DNA of 36,442 nucleotides from JAZQNF01 sp045641505 (GTDB lineage: Bacteria; Bacillota; Clostridia; Lachnospirales; Bianqueaceae), in assembly GCA_045641505.1 (NCBI GenBank), contig JAZUHB010000003.1, forward strand, positions 1 to 36,442, written 5' to 3'. The position numbers and the translations under genes were made by a program. The notes under the pieces were generated by a model that saw only the letters and a list, made by a program, of their open reading frames with translations, had not been told where the DNA came from and made no database searches. This document shows, piece by piece, positions 23,317-30,175 of this stretch. Within the stretch, counting starts at the first letter, position 1, and every line of letters starts with the position of its first letter.

Positions 23317-24156
23317 TTATTTAGTATTCTTCGCGCGGCTGCGCACGATGTACTTGTTGGACTTGGCTTTCTTGGAGCGGGTCTTGTAACCAAGAGCGGG
23401 CTTGCCCCAAGGAGTCATGGGACCGGGACGGCCGATGGGCGCGCGGCCCTCGCCGCCGCCGTGAGGATGGTCGTTGGGGTTCATAACGGAACCGCGGACG
23501 GTGGGACGGATACCCATGTGACGGGTGCGGCCGGCCTTACCGATCTTGACCAGCTCGTGGTCGCCGTTGCCGACGATACCGATGGTGGCGCGGCAGTCCG
23601 CGGGGACCATTCTCATTTCGCCGGAGGGAAGACGCAGGGTGACGAGCTTGCCTTCCTTAGCCATCAGCTGAGCGACGTTGCCGGCGGCGCGGACCATCTG
23701 GCCGCCCTTGCCGGGCTTCAGCTCGATGTTGTGGATGTTGGAGCCGATGGGGATGTTCTTCAGAGGCAGGCAGTTGCCGATCTTGATCTCGACGTTCTCG
23801 CCGCTCATGACGACGTCGCCGGCCTTCAGGCCTTCGGGCGCCAGGATGTAGCGCTTCTCGCCGTCCGCGTAAGCGAGCAGGGCGATGTTGGCGCTGCGGT
23901 TGGGATCGTACTCGATACCGACGACGGTCGCGGCGATCTCATCCTTGTTGCGCTTGAAGTCGATGATTCTGTAGATGGTCTTGTGGCCGCCGCCGTGATG
24001 GCGGACGGTGATCTTGCCGTAGCTGTTGCGGCCGGCAGTATTCTTAACCCGGACCGTCAGAGACTTTTCGGGGCTCTTCTTCGTGATCTCAGCGAAGTCA
24101 GAACCGGTCATGTTTCTGCGGGAGTGGGTATAAGGCTTATAAGTTTTAATAGCCAT
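23317..24156 (-). CDS. rplB: 50S ribosomal protein L2
   Basis: 279 residues. L2 is needed for subunit joining and peptidyl transfer. The GGGHK-type core (RHHGGGHKTIYRIIDFKR) and the C-terminal signature MNPNDHPHGGGEGRAPIG, including the key histidine, are intact. It ends SNKYIVRSRAKNTK. It starts 74 nt after rplW, in a gap with a small TTGCGG/CCGCAA hairpin (24196-24215). Confidence 0.98.
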   Translation of the reverse strand: MAIKTYKPYTHSRRNMTGSDFAEITKKSPEKSLTVRVKNTAGRNSYGKITVRHHGGGHKTIYRIIDFKRNKDEIAATVVGIEYDPNRSANIALLAYADGEKRYILAPEGLKAGDVVMSGENVEIKIGNCLPLKNIPIGSNIHNIELKPGKGGQMVRAAGNVAQLMAKEGKLVTLRLPSGEMRMVPADCRATIGIVGNGDHELVKIGKAGRTRHMGIRPTVRGSVMNPNDHPHGGGEGRAPIGRPGPMTPWGKPALGYKTRSKKAKSNKYIVRSRAKNTK

Positions 24157-24230
24157 GTTCTAAAACTCCTTTCGAATTCCGGTGTCCGTATTCACTTGCG
24201 GCATGGCGGCCGCAACCGGACCCGGTCTAA

Positions 24231-24530
24231 TTACATACCCTCAAAAAATTCGATGTCCTTGCTGTCCGCAGTCAGGGTGACGATGGCCTTCTTGCAAGCG
24301 GCAGTCTTGCCGACGATGTAGCCGCGGCGCTTGTCCTTGCCGCCGATGTTGACGGTGTTGACCTTCTTCACCTTGGCGCCGTCGAACATCTTCTCGACGG
24401 CCTCGCGGATCTGGATCTTGTTGCAGTCCGGGTTCACAAGGAAGGTGTATTTCTTCTCGCCCATGAGGTTCATGCTCTTCTCGGAGATGACGGGCTTCAG
24501 CAGTACGTCGTAGTATTTGATGTCAGCCAT
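24231..24530 (-). CDS. rplW: 50S ribosomal protein L23
   Basis: 99 residues. L23 lies at the tunnel exit and docks trigger factor and SRP. It opens with DVLLKPVISEKSMNLMGEKK and includes KYTFLVNPDCNKIQIREAVE and KRRGYIVGK. Its ATG overlaps the rplD stop by one base (TAATG), which suggests translational coupling. Confidence 0.98.
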   Translation of the reverse strand: MADIKYYDVLLKPVISEKSMNLMGEKKYTFLVNPDCNKIQIREAVEKMFDGAKVKKVNTVNIGGKDKRRGYIVGKTAACKKAIVTLTADSKDIEFFEGM

Positions 24531-25150
24531 TATTCGAATACCTCCTCGATCTTCGCGATGGCGTCCTTGGTGACGAGCAGGTTCTCGTACTTCAGGATGT
24601 CGTAGACGTTGATCATGTCAGCCTGGATGGTCTTCACATCGGGGATGTTGCGGGCCGACAAAGTAACATTCTTATTCTCGCCGGTGATGACGATGAGGGC
24701 CTTCGCCAGGTCGAAGTTCGCAAGGACGCCGGCCATGGCCTTGGTCTTGATCTCTTCGAGGGTGAGATCCTCGAGCACGAAGAGCTTCTCGTCGAGCACG
24801 CGGGTGGTGAGGGCGCTGCGGATAGCCACGCGGCGGGCCTTCTTGTTCATCTTCTTGGTGTAGTCGCGGGGCTGGGGCGCAAACACGACGCCGCCGCCGA
24901 CCCACTGAGGAGAACGGATGCTGCCCTGACGGGCGCGGCCGGTACCCTTCTGACGGTAGGGCTTCTTGCCGCCTCCGCTGACCTCTCCGCGGGTCTTGGC
25001 ACTCTGGGTGCCCTGACGGAGAGCAGCGAGGTGAGCAACGACTGCTTCGTGCATCACGGGGACGTTGACGTCGACGCCGAAGATGCTGTCGTTGAGTTCG
25101 ATCTGGCCGGCCTTGGAACCGTCCATCTTGTACAGAGTTACGTTCGCCAT
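24530..25150 (-). CDS. rplD: 50S ribosomal protein L4
   Basis: 206 residues. L4 lines the exit tunnel; in several bacteria it also represses the S10 operon. The tunnel loop is seen as KTRGEVSGGGKKPYRQKGTG followed by RARQGSIRSPQWVGGGVVF. The C-terminal RNIPDVKTIQADMINVYDIL is typical. AAGGAGG (25156-25162) precedes the ATG, and a GCCGGC hairpin (25165-25181) lies directly upstream of that site. It is separated from rplC by an unusual 265 nt. Confidence 0.98.
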   Translation of the reverse strand: MANVTLYKMDGSKAGQIELNDSIFGVDVNVPVMHEAVVAHLAALRQGTQSAKTRGEVSGGGKKPYRQKGTGRARQGSIRSPQWVGGGVVFAPQPRDYTKKMNKKARRVAIRSALTTRVLDEKLFVLEDLTLEEIKTKAMAGVLANFDLAKALIVITGENKNVTLSARNIPDVKTIQADMINVYDILKYENLLVTKDAIAKIEEVFE

Positions 25151-25164
25151 TTTTTCCTCCTTTT

Positions 25165-25181
25165 GCCGGCCTCTTGCCGGC
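25165..25181 (-). promoter_or_regulatory. GCCGGC hairpin next to the rplD ribosome binding site
   Basis: GCCGGC (25165-25170) and GCCGGC (25176-25181) form a perfect 6-bp stem with a 5-nt loop, two bases upstream of AAGGAGG. Such a stem could influence ribosome access to rplD. The rest of the gap between here and 25341 shows only short possible stems. Confidence 0.55.
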
Positions 25182-25340
25182 GGTGTATTCCCCTCATCCG
25201 CTTGGCGCCGCGGAAGAGGTCGTGCCGCACCTGATGTTGTGAAAGAAGACCGCGTCCCCTCCTCGCCGAGATGATTCAGGGAAGGCTTTCAGGCTGTAAG
25301 GCCGCCCGGGGGTTAGCTCGCCGGGACTATGTCCTTTGCG

Positions 25341-25416
25341 TGAGTTTCGTAACGCCCCGCGTTACGAAACTCAACACAGTTGCTTGAAAGCGACGCAGTC
25401 ACTTTCAAGCAACTGT
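25341..25416 (-). other. Two perfect long hairpins right after rplC
   Basis: The first stem in transcription order has 15 bp (25376-25390 with 25402-25416, 11-nt loop) and begins at the first base of the rplC stop codon. Two bases further on, a 14-bp stem (25341-25354 with 25360-25373) has a 5-nt loop. Both are mismatch-free. Neither is followed by a T run, so they are not ordinary terminators. Confidence 0.85.
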
Positions 25417-26051
25417 TACGCTCTGGTGGTGTTGAACACTCTTACGACACACTTTTTCGGTCCGGGGACAGAGCCCTTGACCAGCAGCAGATTCTGTTCG
25501 GCATCTACCCGAACGATCTCCAGGTTCTGAACGGTGGTCTTCACGGAGCCCATGTGGCCGGGAAGCTTCTTTCCCTTGTACACACGGCCGGGAGAGGTGG
25601 CAGAGCTCATGGAACCTGCATGACGATGATATTTGGAACCGTGCTCCATGGGTCCGCGGTTCAGGCCGAAACGGTGAATGGCGCCCTGATAACCTTTACC
25701 CTTGGAAATTCCGGTAACATCGACCTTGTCGCCGACTTCGAAGACATCAGCCTTGATCACGGAACCGACTTCGTAGGTGCCGTTGCCGTCTTCGAAACGG
25801 AACTCTTCGAGGCGACGCATGGGAGCGACGCCCGCTTTGTCGAAATGGCCCTTCTCGGGCTTGTTGACGAGCTTCTCGCGGATCTCGCCGAAGCCGACCT
25901 GAATGGCTTCGTAACCGTCGTTCTCGACGGTCTTGACCTGCGTAACGACGCAGGGACCTGCTTCCAGAACAGTGACGCCGATCATTTCGCCGGTGTCGGG
26001 CAGGAAGATCTGGGTCATGCCGATCTTCTTGGCCAGGATAGCTTTCTTCAT
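25416..26051 (-). CDS. rplC: 50S ribosomal protein L3
   Basis: 211 residues. L3 starts 50S assembly and reaches the peptidyl transferase centre. It opens with AILAKKIGMTQIFLPDTGEM and contains the signature MEHGSKYHRHAGSMSSATSP-GRV region with GKKLPGHMG. The ATG at 26051 follows AGGAGG. It is 143 nt from rpsJ, with a possible internal promoter between. Confidence 0.98.
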   Translation of the reverse strand: MKKAILAKKIGMTQIFLPDTGEMIGVTVLEAGPCVVTQVKTVENDGYEAIQVGFGEIREKLVNKPEKGHFDKAGVAPMRRLEEFRFEDGNGTYEVGSVIKADVFEVGDKVDVTGISKGKGYQGAIHRFGLNRGPMEHGSKYHRHAGSMSSATSPGRVYKGKKLPGHMGSVKTTVQNLEIVRVDAEQNLLLVKGSVPGPKKCVVRVFNTTRA

Positions 26052-26109
26052 GATTCTTTCCTCCTAATAATCTACAGCGGACCGGCCTTGCGGCCGTTCA
26101 TCCTAGGTC

Positions 26110-26138
26110 ATTAGCTGATATATGTTGCTATATGTCAA
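26110..26138 (-). promoter_or_regulatory. Possible internal promoter before rplC
   Basis: Minus strand: a perfect -35 TTGACA (26138-26133), 17-bp spacer, and a weak -10 GCTAAT (26115-26110, 4 of 6). It sits in the 143-nt rpsJ-rplC gap. A small palindrome (GCTGATAATCAGC) overlaps the rpsJ stop just upstream. Confidence 0.5.
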
Positions 26139-26194
26139 CTTGTGAACCATCGGTGTAGTGAGTGTTGTCTGCGGGTTGGGGTTTGCGCTGATTA

Positions 26195-26518
26195 TCAGCC
26201 TTTGACGACGACTTCGATGTCGACACCGGCGGGAAGCTCGAGCTCGCTCAGAGCGTCCAGGACCTTCTTGTTGGGGTTGATGACATCGATGAGTCTCTTG
26301 TGAGTTCTCTGCTCGAACTGCTCACGGGAGTCCTTGTACTTGTGGACAGCGCGAAGGATGGTGACGACCTCCTTCTGGGTGGGCAGCGGGACTGGACCGG
26401 AAACCTCGGCGCCGTTGCGCTTCGCGGTTTCGACGATCTTCGCGGCGGACTGATCGATCAGAGTGTGATCGTACGCCTTCAGAGTGATGCGGATCTTTTG
26501 ATTTTTCTTTTCAGCCAT
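26195..26518 (-). CDS. rpsJ: 30S ribosomal protein S10 (NusE)
   Basis: 107 residues, first gene of the S10 operon. S10 is in the 30S head and also acts as NusE in transcription antitermination. It has KIRITLKAYDHTLIDQSAAK and the family signature GPVPLPTQKEVVTILRAVHK. The frame is open upstream to a GTG at 26596, but the ATG at 26518 gives the usual length and has AAAGGAAGG before it. The 475 nt upstream form the operon leader. Confidence 0.98.
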   Translation of the reverse strand: MAEKKNQKIRITLKAYDHTLIDQSAAKIVETAKRNGAEVSGPVPLPTQKEVVTILRAVHKYKDSREQFEQRTHKRLIDVINPNKKVLDALSELELPAGVDIEVVVKG

Positions 26519-26780
26519 AAAAAAACAGCCTTCCTTTCGCAAAATTTGCCCCGTTATCCCTATGGGACCGGGGTTGCGACAGTAGAGACTGTACACCCTT
26601 CCGCGCGTTTCCCGATTACCCGCAGACGAAAAATCGAGGAAACAAGCGGCTTTTCAATTGTACAGTGACCTCTTTGTCAGTTTCGTGAACTTGACTTGCT
26701 CCCCGGAAATTCCCAGCCTCAGAGGACTGCAATCTCCCGGATCTTCGCTCTCAACGCCACTCGTTCAGTTTACTCTCCGA
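26519..26780 (-). promoter_or_regulatory. S10-operon upstream region and structured leader
   Basis: Within the 475-nt gene-free gap between exoA and rpsJ. Close to rpsJ lies a nested hairpin: CCCCG (26549-26553) with CGGGG (26569-26573) enclosing TCCC/GGGA. Next to it is ACAGT/ACTGT (26579-26592). A -10-like TACAAT lies at 26662-26657, but I find no good -35 at the right distance, so the operon promoter is unresolved. An L4-type leader is known in other Firmicutes; I cannot confirm one here. Confidence 0.4.
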
Positions 26781-26787
26781 AAACCGA

Positions 26788-26822
26788 AAAAGCAAGCAAA
26801 ACATGAAAGTTTGCTTGCTTTT
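26788..26822 (-). terminator. Terminator downstream of exoA
   Basis: A perfect 13-bp stem (26788-26800 with 26810-26822, core AAGCAAGCAAA/TTTGCTTGCTT) with a 9-nt loop and T runs on both sides. It is 171 nt past the exoA stop and would separate exoA from the S10 operon. Confidence 0.8.
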
Positions 26823-26857
26823 GTTTGCACAAATTTTGCGCGATTTCTAGCCTCGTT

Positions 26858-26876
26858 TTTGTGCATATTGCACAAA
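26858..26876. promoter_or_regulatory. Operator-like palindrome downstream of exoA
   Basis: TTTGTGC (26858-26864) and GCACAAA (26870-26876) form a perfect 7-bp dyad around ATATT. A second copy of the half site, TTTGCACAAA, lies at 26824-26833. The function is unknown; the position is between exoA and its terminator. Confidence 0.45.
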
Positions 26877-26993
26877 CCTTTTCAACGAGTTCCGGCCGGC
26901 CTATTTCTTGTTGCCGCATCCGCGTCACCCACAAGATATGGTGGTCGGGCCGACCGGCCGCACCGGGCCGCGCCGCAGCCCCGCCGACGCCGC

Positions 26994-27749
26994 TCAGTCC
27001 TTCAGATACAGCTCCACCGGGCAGTGGTCGCTGCCGAAAATGTCGGGCCGGATCGCCGCGTCCGCGAGTCTCTCCCGCAGCCGGTCCGAAACGATGAAGT
27101 AGTCGATGCGCCAGCCGACGTTCTTCTCGCGGGCATGCATCCGGTAGCTCCACCAGGAATAGGCGTCCGCGCGGTCGGGATAGAAGAAGCGGTAGCTGTC
27201 GGTGAAGCCCGCGGCCAGAAGCTCGCTCATCTTGCCGCGTTCCTCGTCCGTAAAGCCGGGGTTTTGGTGATTCGTCTTCGGGTTCTTCAGGTCGATCTCC
27301 TCGTGCGCGACGTTCAGGTCGCCGCAGAAGATCACGGGCTTCTCCGCGTCGAGCCGCCGGAGGTAGGCGCGGAAGTCGTCCTCCCAGCGCATCCGGTAGT
27401 CCAGCCGCCGGAGCTCGTCCTGAGAGTTCGGCACGTAGACGCAGATGAAATAGAACTCGGGGAATTCGAGGGTGATCGCACGGCCCTCATGGTCGTGCTC
27501 CTCGACGCCGAGCCCGTAGCGGACCGACAGCGGCTCGCGGCGGGTGAACACCGCGGTGCCGGAGTAGCCCTTCTTCTCGGCGTAGTTCCAGTAGCCGAAA
27601 TAGCCCTCCGGGGCGAAATCGGTCTGGCCCTCCTGAAGCTTCGTTTCCTGCAGGGCGACCACGTCCGCGTCCAGTCCCTCGAAGATTTCGGCAAAGCCCT
27701 TGCCCATCACCGCGCGCAGACCGTTCACGTTCCAGGATACCAGTTTCAT
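26994..27749 (-). CDS. exoA: Exodeoxyribonuclease III (AP endonuclease)
   Basis: 251 residues of the ExoIII/APE1 family, which cuts DNA at abasic sites and trims 3' ends in base excision repair. Catalytic landmarks: SWNVNG (5-10, Asn7), LQETK (33-37, Glu35), FCGDLNVAH (Asp and Asn) and the C-terminal GSDHCPV (Asp and His). The ATG at 27749 is 7 nt after AAGGAG. It follows the lipoprotein gene by 21 nt and is probably cotranscribed. A repair gene inside the str-S10 region is not part of the conserved order. Confidence 0.97.
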   Translation of the reverse strand: MKLVSWNVNGLRAVMGKGFAEIFEGLDADVVALQETKLQEGQTDFAPEGYFGYWNYAEKKGYSGTAVFTRREPLSVRYGLGVEEHDHEGRAITLEFPEFYFICVYVPNSQDELRRLDYRMRWEDDFRAYLRRLDAEKPVIFCGDLNVAHEEIDLKNPKTNHQNPGFTDEERGKMSELLAAGFTDSYRFFYPDRADAYSWWSYRMHAREKNVGWRIDYFIVSDRLRERLADAAIRPDIFGSDHCPVELYLKD

Positions 27750-27770
27750 TTCTTTACTCCTTCCGCCGCG

Positions 27771-28664
27771 TCACTCAGCCGGGAAGTCGATGCTGAGGAC
27801 CAGAACGTCCCCCATCATCTGAATCACCGTGGCCTTCTCGCCCAGGGACGAGACCTCGCCGTCCGGGCCCATGGCCGGCCGCGCCGTAAAGCGGATCTCC
27901 GTCTTCTCCGGGCCCGCCGTGCCGAAACGGAACGCGGGATCGGTGAGCTTCACCGTGAGGAAGAGCCGGCGCGCCTGAGTGTCGAAGACATAGACGGGCT
28001 GACCGCCGTCGCTCCAGCTGTAATCGGTCACCTCGGCGGGCACGTCCACGTTCACGAGAACGCCGCCGCGCCACAGGGATATGGAGGCCTTCGCGCCGGG
28101 CACACAGTCCTGCGCCTCGACGCCCGCGAGAGGCAGGTCGTAGACGATCTCCGCGATCTCGACGGGAAGCGCCAGGAAGGCCCAGTCGAAGCTGAGCTCG
28201 AGGACCAGCGCCCCGTTCTTCACCTTCGCGGAATCGAGCGTGATCTTTTCATACTTCTGGCTGCCCCTCACGTCAACGTTCTTCTCCGAAAAGACGGCGG
28301 GCAGCACGACGCCCTCCGGCGCCGCGTAGGTCAGGACGAGACGGTAGTGCCGGCCCGACCAAAGAAGGTCATCCGGCTGCATCGTGACGGATTCCTTCGC
28401 GCCATCCGGCACATAGCTGAGCTCGTAGGCCGGGTCCGCGGCTCTCACGCGGGTGCCGTCCTCCAGCTCGAGCAGGCACTGCAGCTCCGACAGATAGCGG
28501 ACGTACTCCTCCGCCGTGAGGCTGCCGGGAAGGTTGTAGATGTAGGGCAGCACGCAGTCCAGTTCGGCCTTCTCCGCCTTCTTCGCGCCCTCCGGCTTGC
28601 AGCCGCAGGCAAAAAGCAGTCCCGCCGTCAGCAGGACGCACAGAATCCGTGAAATCTTCTTCAT
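27771..28664 (-). CDS. Putative lipoprotein of unknown function
   Basis: 297 residues. The N-terminus is a lipoprotein signal: KK-R, a hydrophobic stretch (8-19) and a lipobox LFAC with Cys20 as the predicted lipid-bearing residue. It should be tethered outside the cell membrane. The rest is rich in beta-strand-like segments (for example VLVLSIDF at the end) with no domain I recognise and no enzyme motif. The ATG follows GAGGGAG. It has a good promoter of its own and is followed by exoA after 21 nt. The link to DNA repair is by position only. Confidence 0.82.
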   Translation of the reverse strand: MKKISRILCVLLTAGLLFACGCKPEGAKKAEKAELDCVLPYIYNLPGSLTAEEYVRYLSELQCLLELEDGTRVRAADPAYELSYVPDGAKESVTMQPDDLLWSGRHYRLVLTYAAPEGVVLPAVFSEKNVDVRGSQKYEKITLDSAKVKNGALVLELSFDWAFLALPVEIAEIVYDLPLAGVEAQDCVPGAKASISLWRGGVLVNVDVPAEVTDYSWSDGGQPVYVFDTQARRLFLTVKLTDPAFRFGTAGPEKTEIRFTARPAMGPDGEVSSLGEKATVIQMMGDVLVLSIDFPAE

Positions 28665-28694
28665 TCCGAATCTCCCTCAAGTAGATGTAGCCAC

Positions 28695-28723
28695 AGTATA
28701 TACCGCGCCGGGCGTTTTTTCAA
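28695..28723 (-). promoter_or_regulatory. Promoter of the lipoprotein-exoA unit
   Basis: Minus strand: -35 TTGAAA (28723-28718), 17-bp spacer, -10 TATACT (28700-28695), each 5 of 6. A perfect 8-bp inverted repeat, GCCGGGCG/CGCCCGGC (28707-28714, 28731-28738), straddles the -35 box. Confidence 0.78.
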
Positions 28724-28813
28724 GTAAAGACGCCCGGCAGACCGGACACAGGCACTGCGGGTACGGTCGCCCGGCTTCTTCCCATCGGCCGCGCCTCTGC
28801 CCGTTTCGCGGAC

Positions 28814-28847
28814 GAAAAAAGATCCTCCCGCTTGGGGAGGATCTTTT
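28814..28847 (-). terminator. Terminator of tuf
   Basis: AAAAGATCCTCCC (28817-28829) pairs with GGGAGGATCTTTT (28835-28847), and the minus strand ends in a T run. It begins 17 nt after the tuf stop, separating the str operon from the lipoprotein-exoA unit. Confidence 0.92.
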
Positions 28848-28863
28848 ATCAATCTTATGCAGA

Positions 28864-30075
28864 TTACTCGATGATCTCGGTAACAGCACCGGAACCCACG
28901 GTACGGCCGCCTTCACGGATAGCGAAGCGCAGACCCTTTTCCATGGCGATGGGGTAGATCAGCTCGATGGTCATCTCGACGTTGTCGCCGGGCATGCACA
29001 TCTCGACGCCGTCAGGCAGGGTGATGACGCCGGTAACGTCGGTGGTACGGAAGTAGAACTGAGGACGATAGTTGGTGATGAAGGGAGTATGACGGCCGCC
29101 CTCTTCCTTCTTCAGAACGTAGACCTGACCCTTGAACTTGGTATGAGGAGTGATGGTGCCGGGCTTGGCCAGAACCTGACCGCGCTCGATCTCAGTACGC
29201 TGGATACCACGCAGCAGAGCGCCGATGTTGTCGCCGGTCTGAGCTTCGTCAAGCAGCTTGTGGAACATTTCGATACCGGTAACGACGTAGGACTTCTTCT
29301 CGGACTTCAGACCGACAAGTTCCACGGACTCGGAAACGTGCAGGACACCACGCTCGACACGGCCGGTAGCAACGGTACCGCGACCGGTGATGGAGAAAAC
29401 GTCCTCGACGGGCAGCAGGAAGGGCTTATCGGTGTCGCGCTCGGGGTTGGGGATGTAGGAATCGACAGCTTCCATCAGCTCGCAGATCTTGTTGGCCCAC
29501 TTGCCATCAGGATCGGTGCCTTCGTCATCAGCATGCAGCGCGCAGTAAGCGGAGCCCTGGATGATGGGGGTGTCGTCTCCGGGGAAGCCGTACTCGTTGA
29601 GGAGCTCACGGATTTCCATGTCGACCAGCTCGAGGATTTCGTCATCGTCGACGGCGTCGCACTTGTTCATGAAGACGACGATGTAGGGAACGCCGACCTG
29701 ACGGGACAGCAGAACGTGCTCACGGGTCTGGGCCATGACACCATCAGTGGCGGCCACGACGAGGATGGCACCATCCATCTGAGCAGCACCGGTGATCATG
29801 TTCTTGACGTAGTCGGCATGCCCGGGGCAGTCGACGTGAGCGTAGTGACGGTTGGGGGTCTCGTACTCGACGTGAGCGGTGGAGATTGTGATACCACGGG
29901 CCTTCTCTTCGGGAGCCTTATCGATCTGATCGAAGGCAACAGCGCCGCCCAGACCGTATCTCTTGGCCAGGGTGATGGTGATAGCAGCGGTAAGGGTGGT
30001 CTTGCCGTGGTCGACGTGACCGATGGTACCGATGTTCACATGAGGCTTGGTGCGCTCAAATTTCTGTTTTGCCAT
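28864..30075 (-). CDS. tuf: Elongation factor Tu
   Basis: 403 residues. EF-Tu brings aminoacyl-tRNA to the ribosome. The GTPase motifs are GHVDHGKT (19-26), DCPGHADYV and NKCD, followed by the two beta-barrel domains and the ending GRTVGSGAVTEI. The ATG at 30075 has AGGAGG close upstream. It is last in the str operon, with its own consensus promoter and a strong terminator, which fits its need for very high expression. Confidence 0.99.
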   Translation of the reverse strand: MAKQKFERTKPHVNIGTIGHVDHGKTTLTAAITITLAKRYGLGGAVAFDQIDKAPEEKARGITISTAHVEYETPNRHYAHVDCPGHADYVKNMITGAAQMDGAILVVAATDGVMAQTREHVLLSRQVGVPYIVVFMNKCDAVDDDEILELVDMEIRELLNEYGFPGDDTPIIQGSAYCALHADDEGTDPDGKWANKICELMEAVDSYIPNPERDTDKPFLLPVEDVFSITGRGTVATGRVERGVLHVSESVELVGLKSEKKSYVVTGIEMFHKLLDEAQTGDNIGALLRGIQRTEIERGQVLAKPGTITPHTKFKGQVYVLKKEEGGRHTPFITNYRPQFYFRTTDVTGVITLPDGVEMCMPGDNVEMTIELIYPIAMEKGLRFAIREGGRTVGSGAVTEIIE

Positions 30076-30131
30076 TTGAAAAATTTCCTCCTGATATTTT
30101 TACAGCTTTCGCATTTACGCACGATGGTCTT

Positions 30132-30160
30132 ATTATATGCAAACTCGACCATTTTTGCAA
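30132..30160 (-). promoter_or_regulatory. Dedicated tuf promoter
   Basis: Minus strand: -35 TTGCAA (30160-30155), 17-bp spacer, perfect -10 TATAAT (30137-30132), in the 100-nt fusA-tuf gap. It lets tuf be transcribed apart from fusA. Confidence 0.75.
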
Positions 30161-30175
30161 GTGCTTTGTGACTTT

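Noticed and set aside
25341..25416. The two hairpins after rplC as ordinary terminators
   Set aside because: Neither stem is followed by a T run on the transcribed strand, and essential operon genes continue downstream.
26658..28652. A 664-residue open frame on the plus strand across exoA and the lipoprotein gene
   Set aside because: It is antisense to two well-supported genes, has low-complexity Arg/Ala/Val content and runs through the terminator at 26788-26822.
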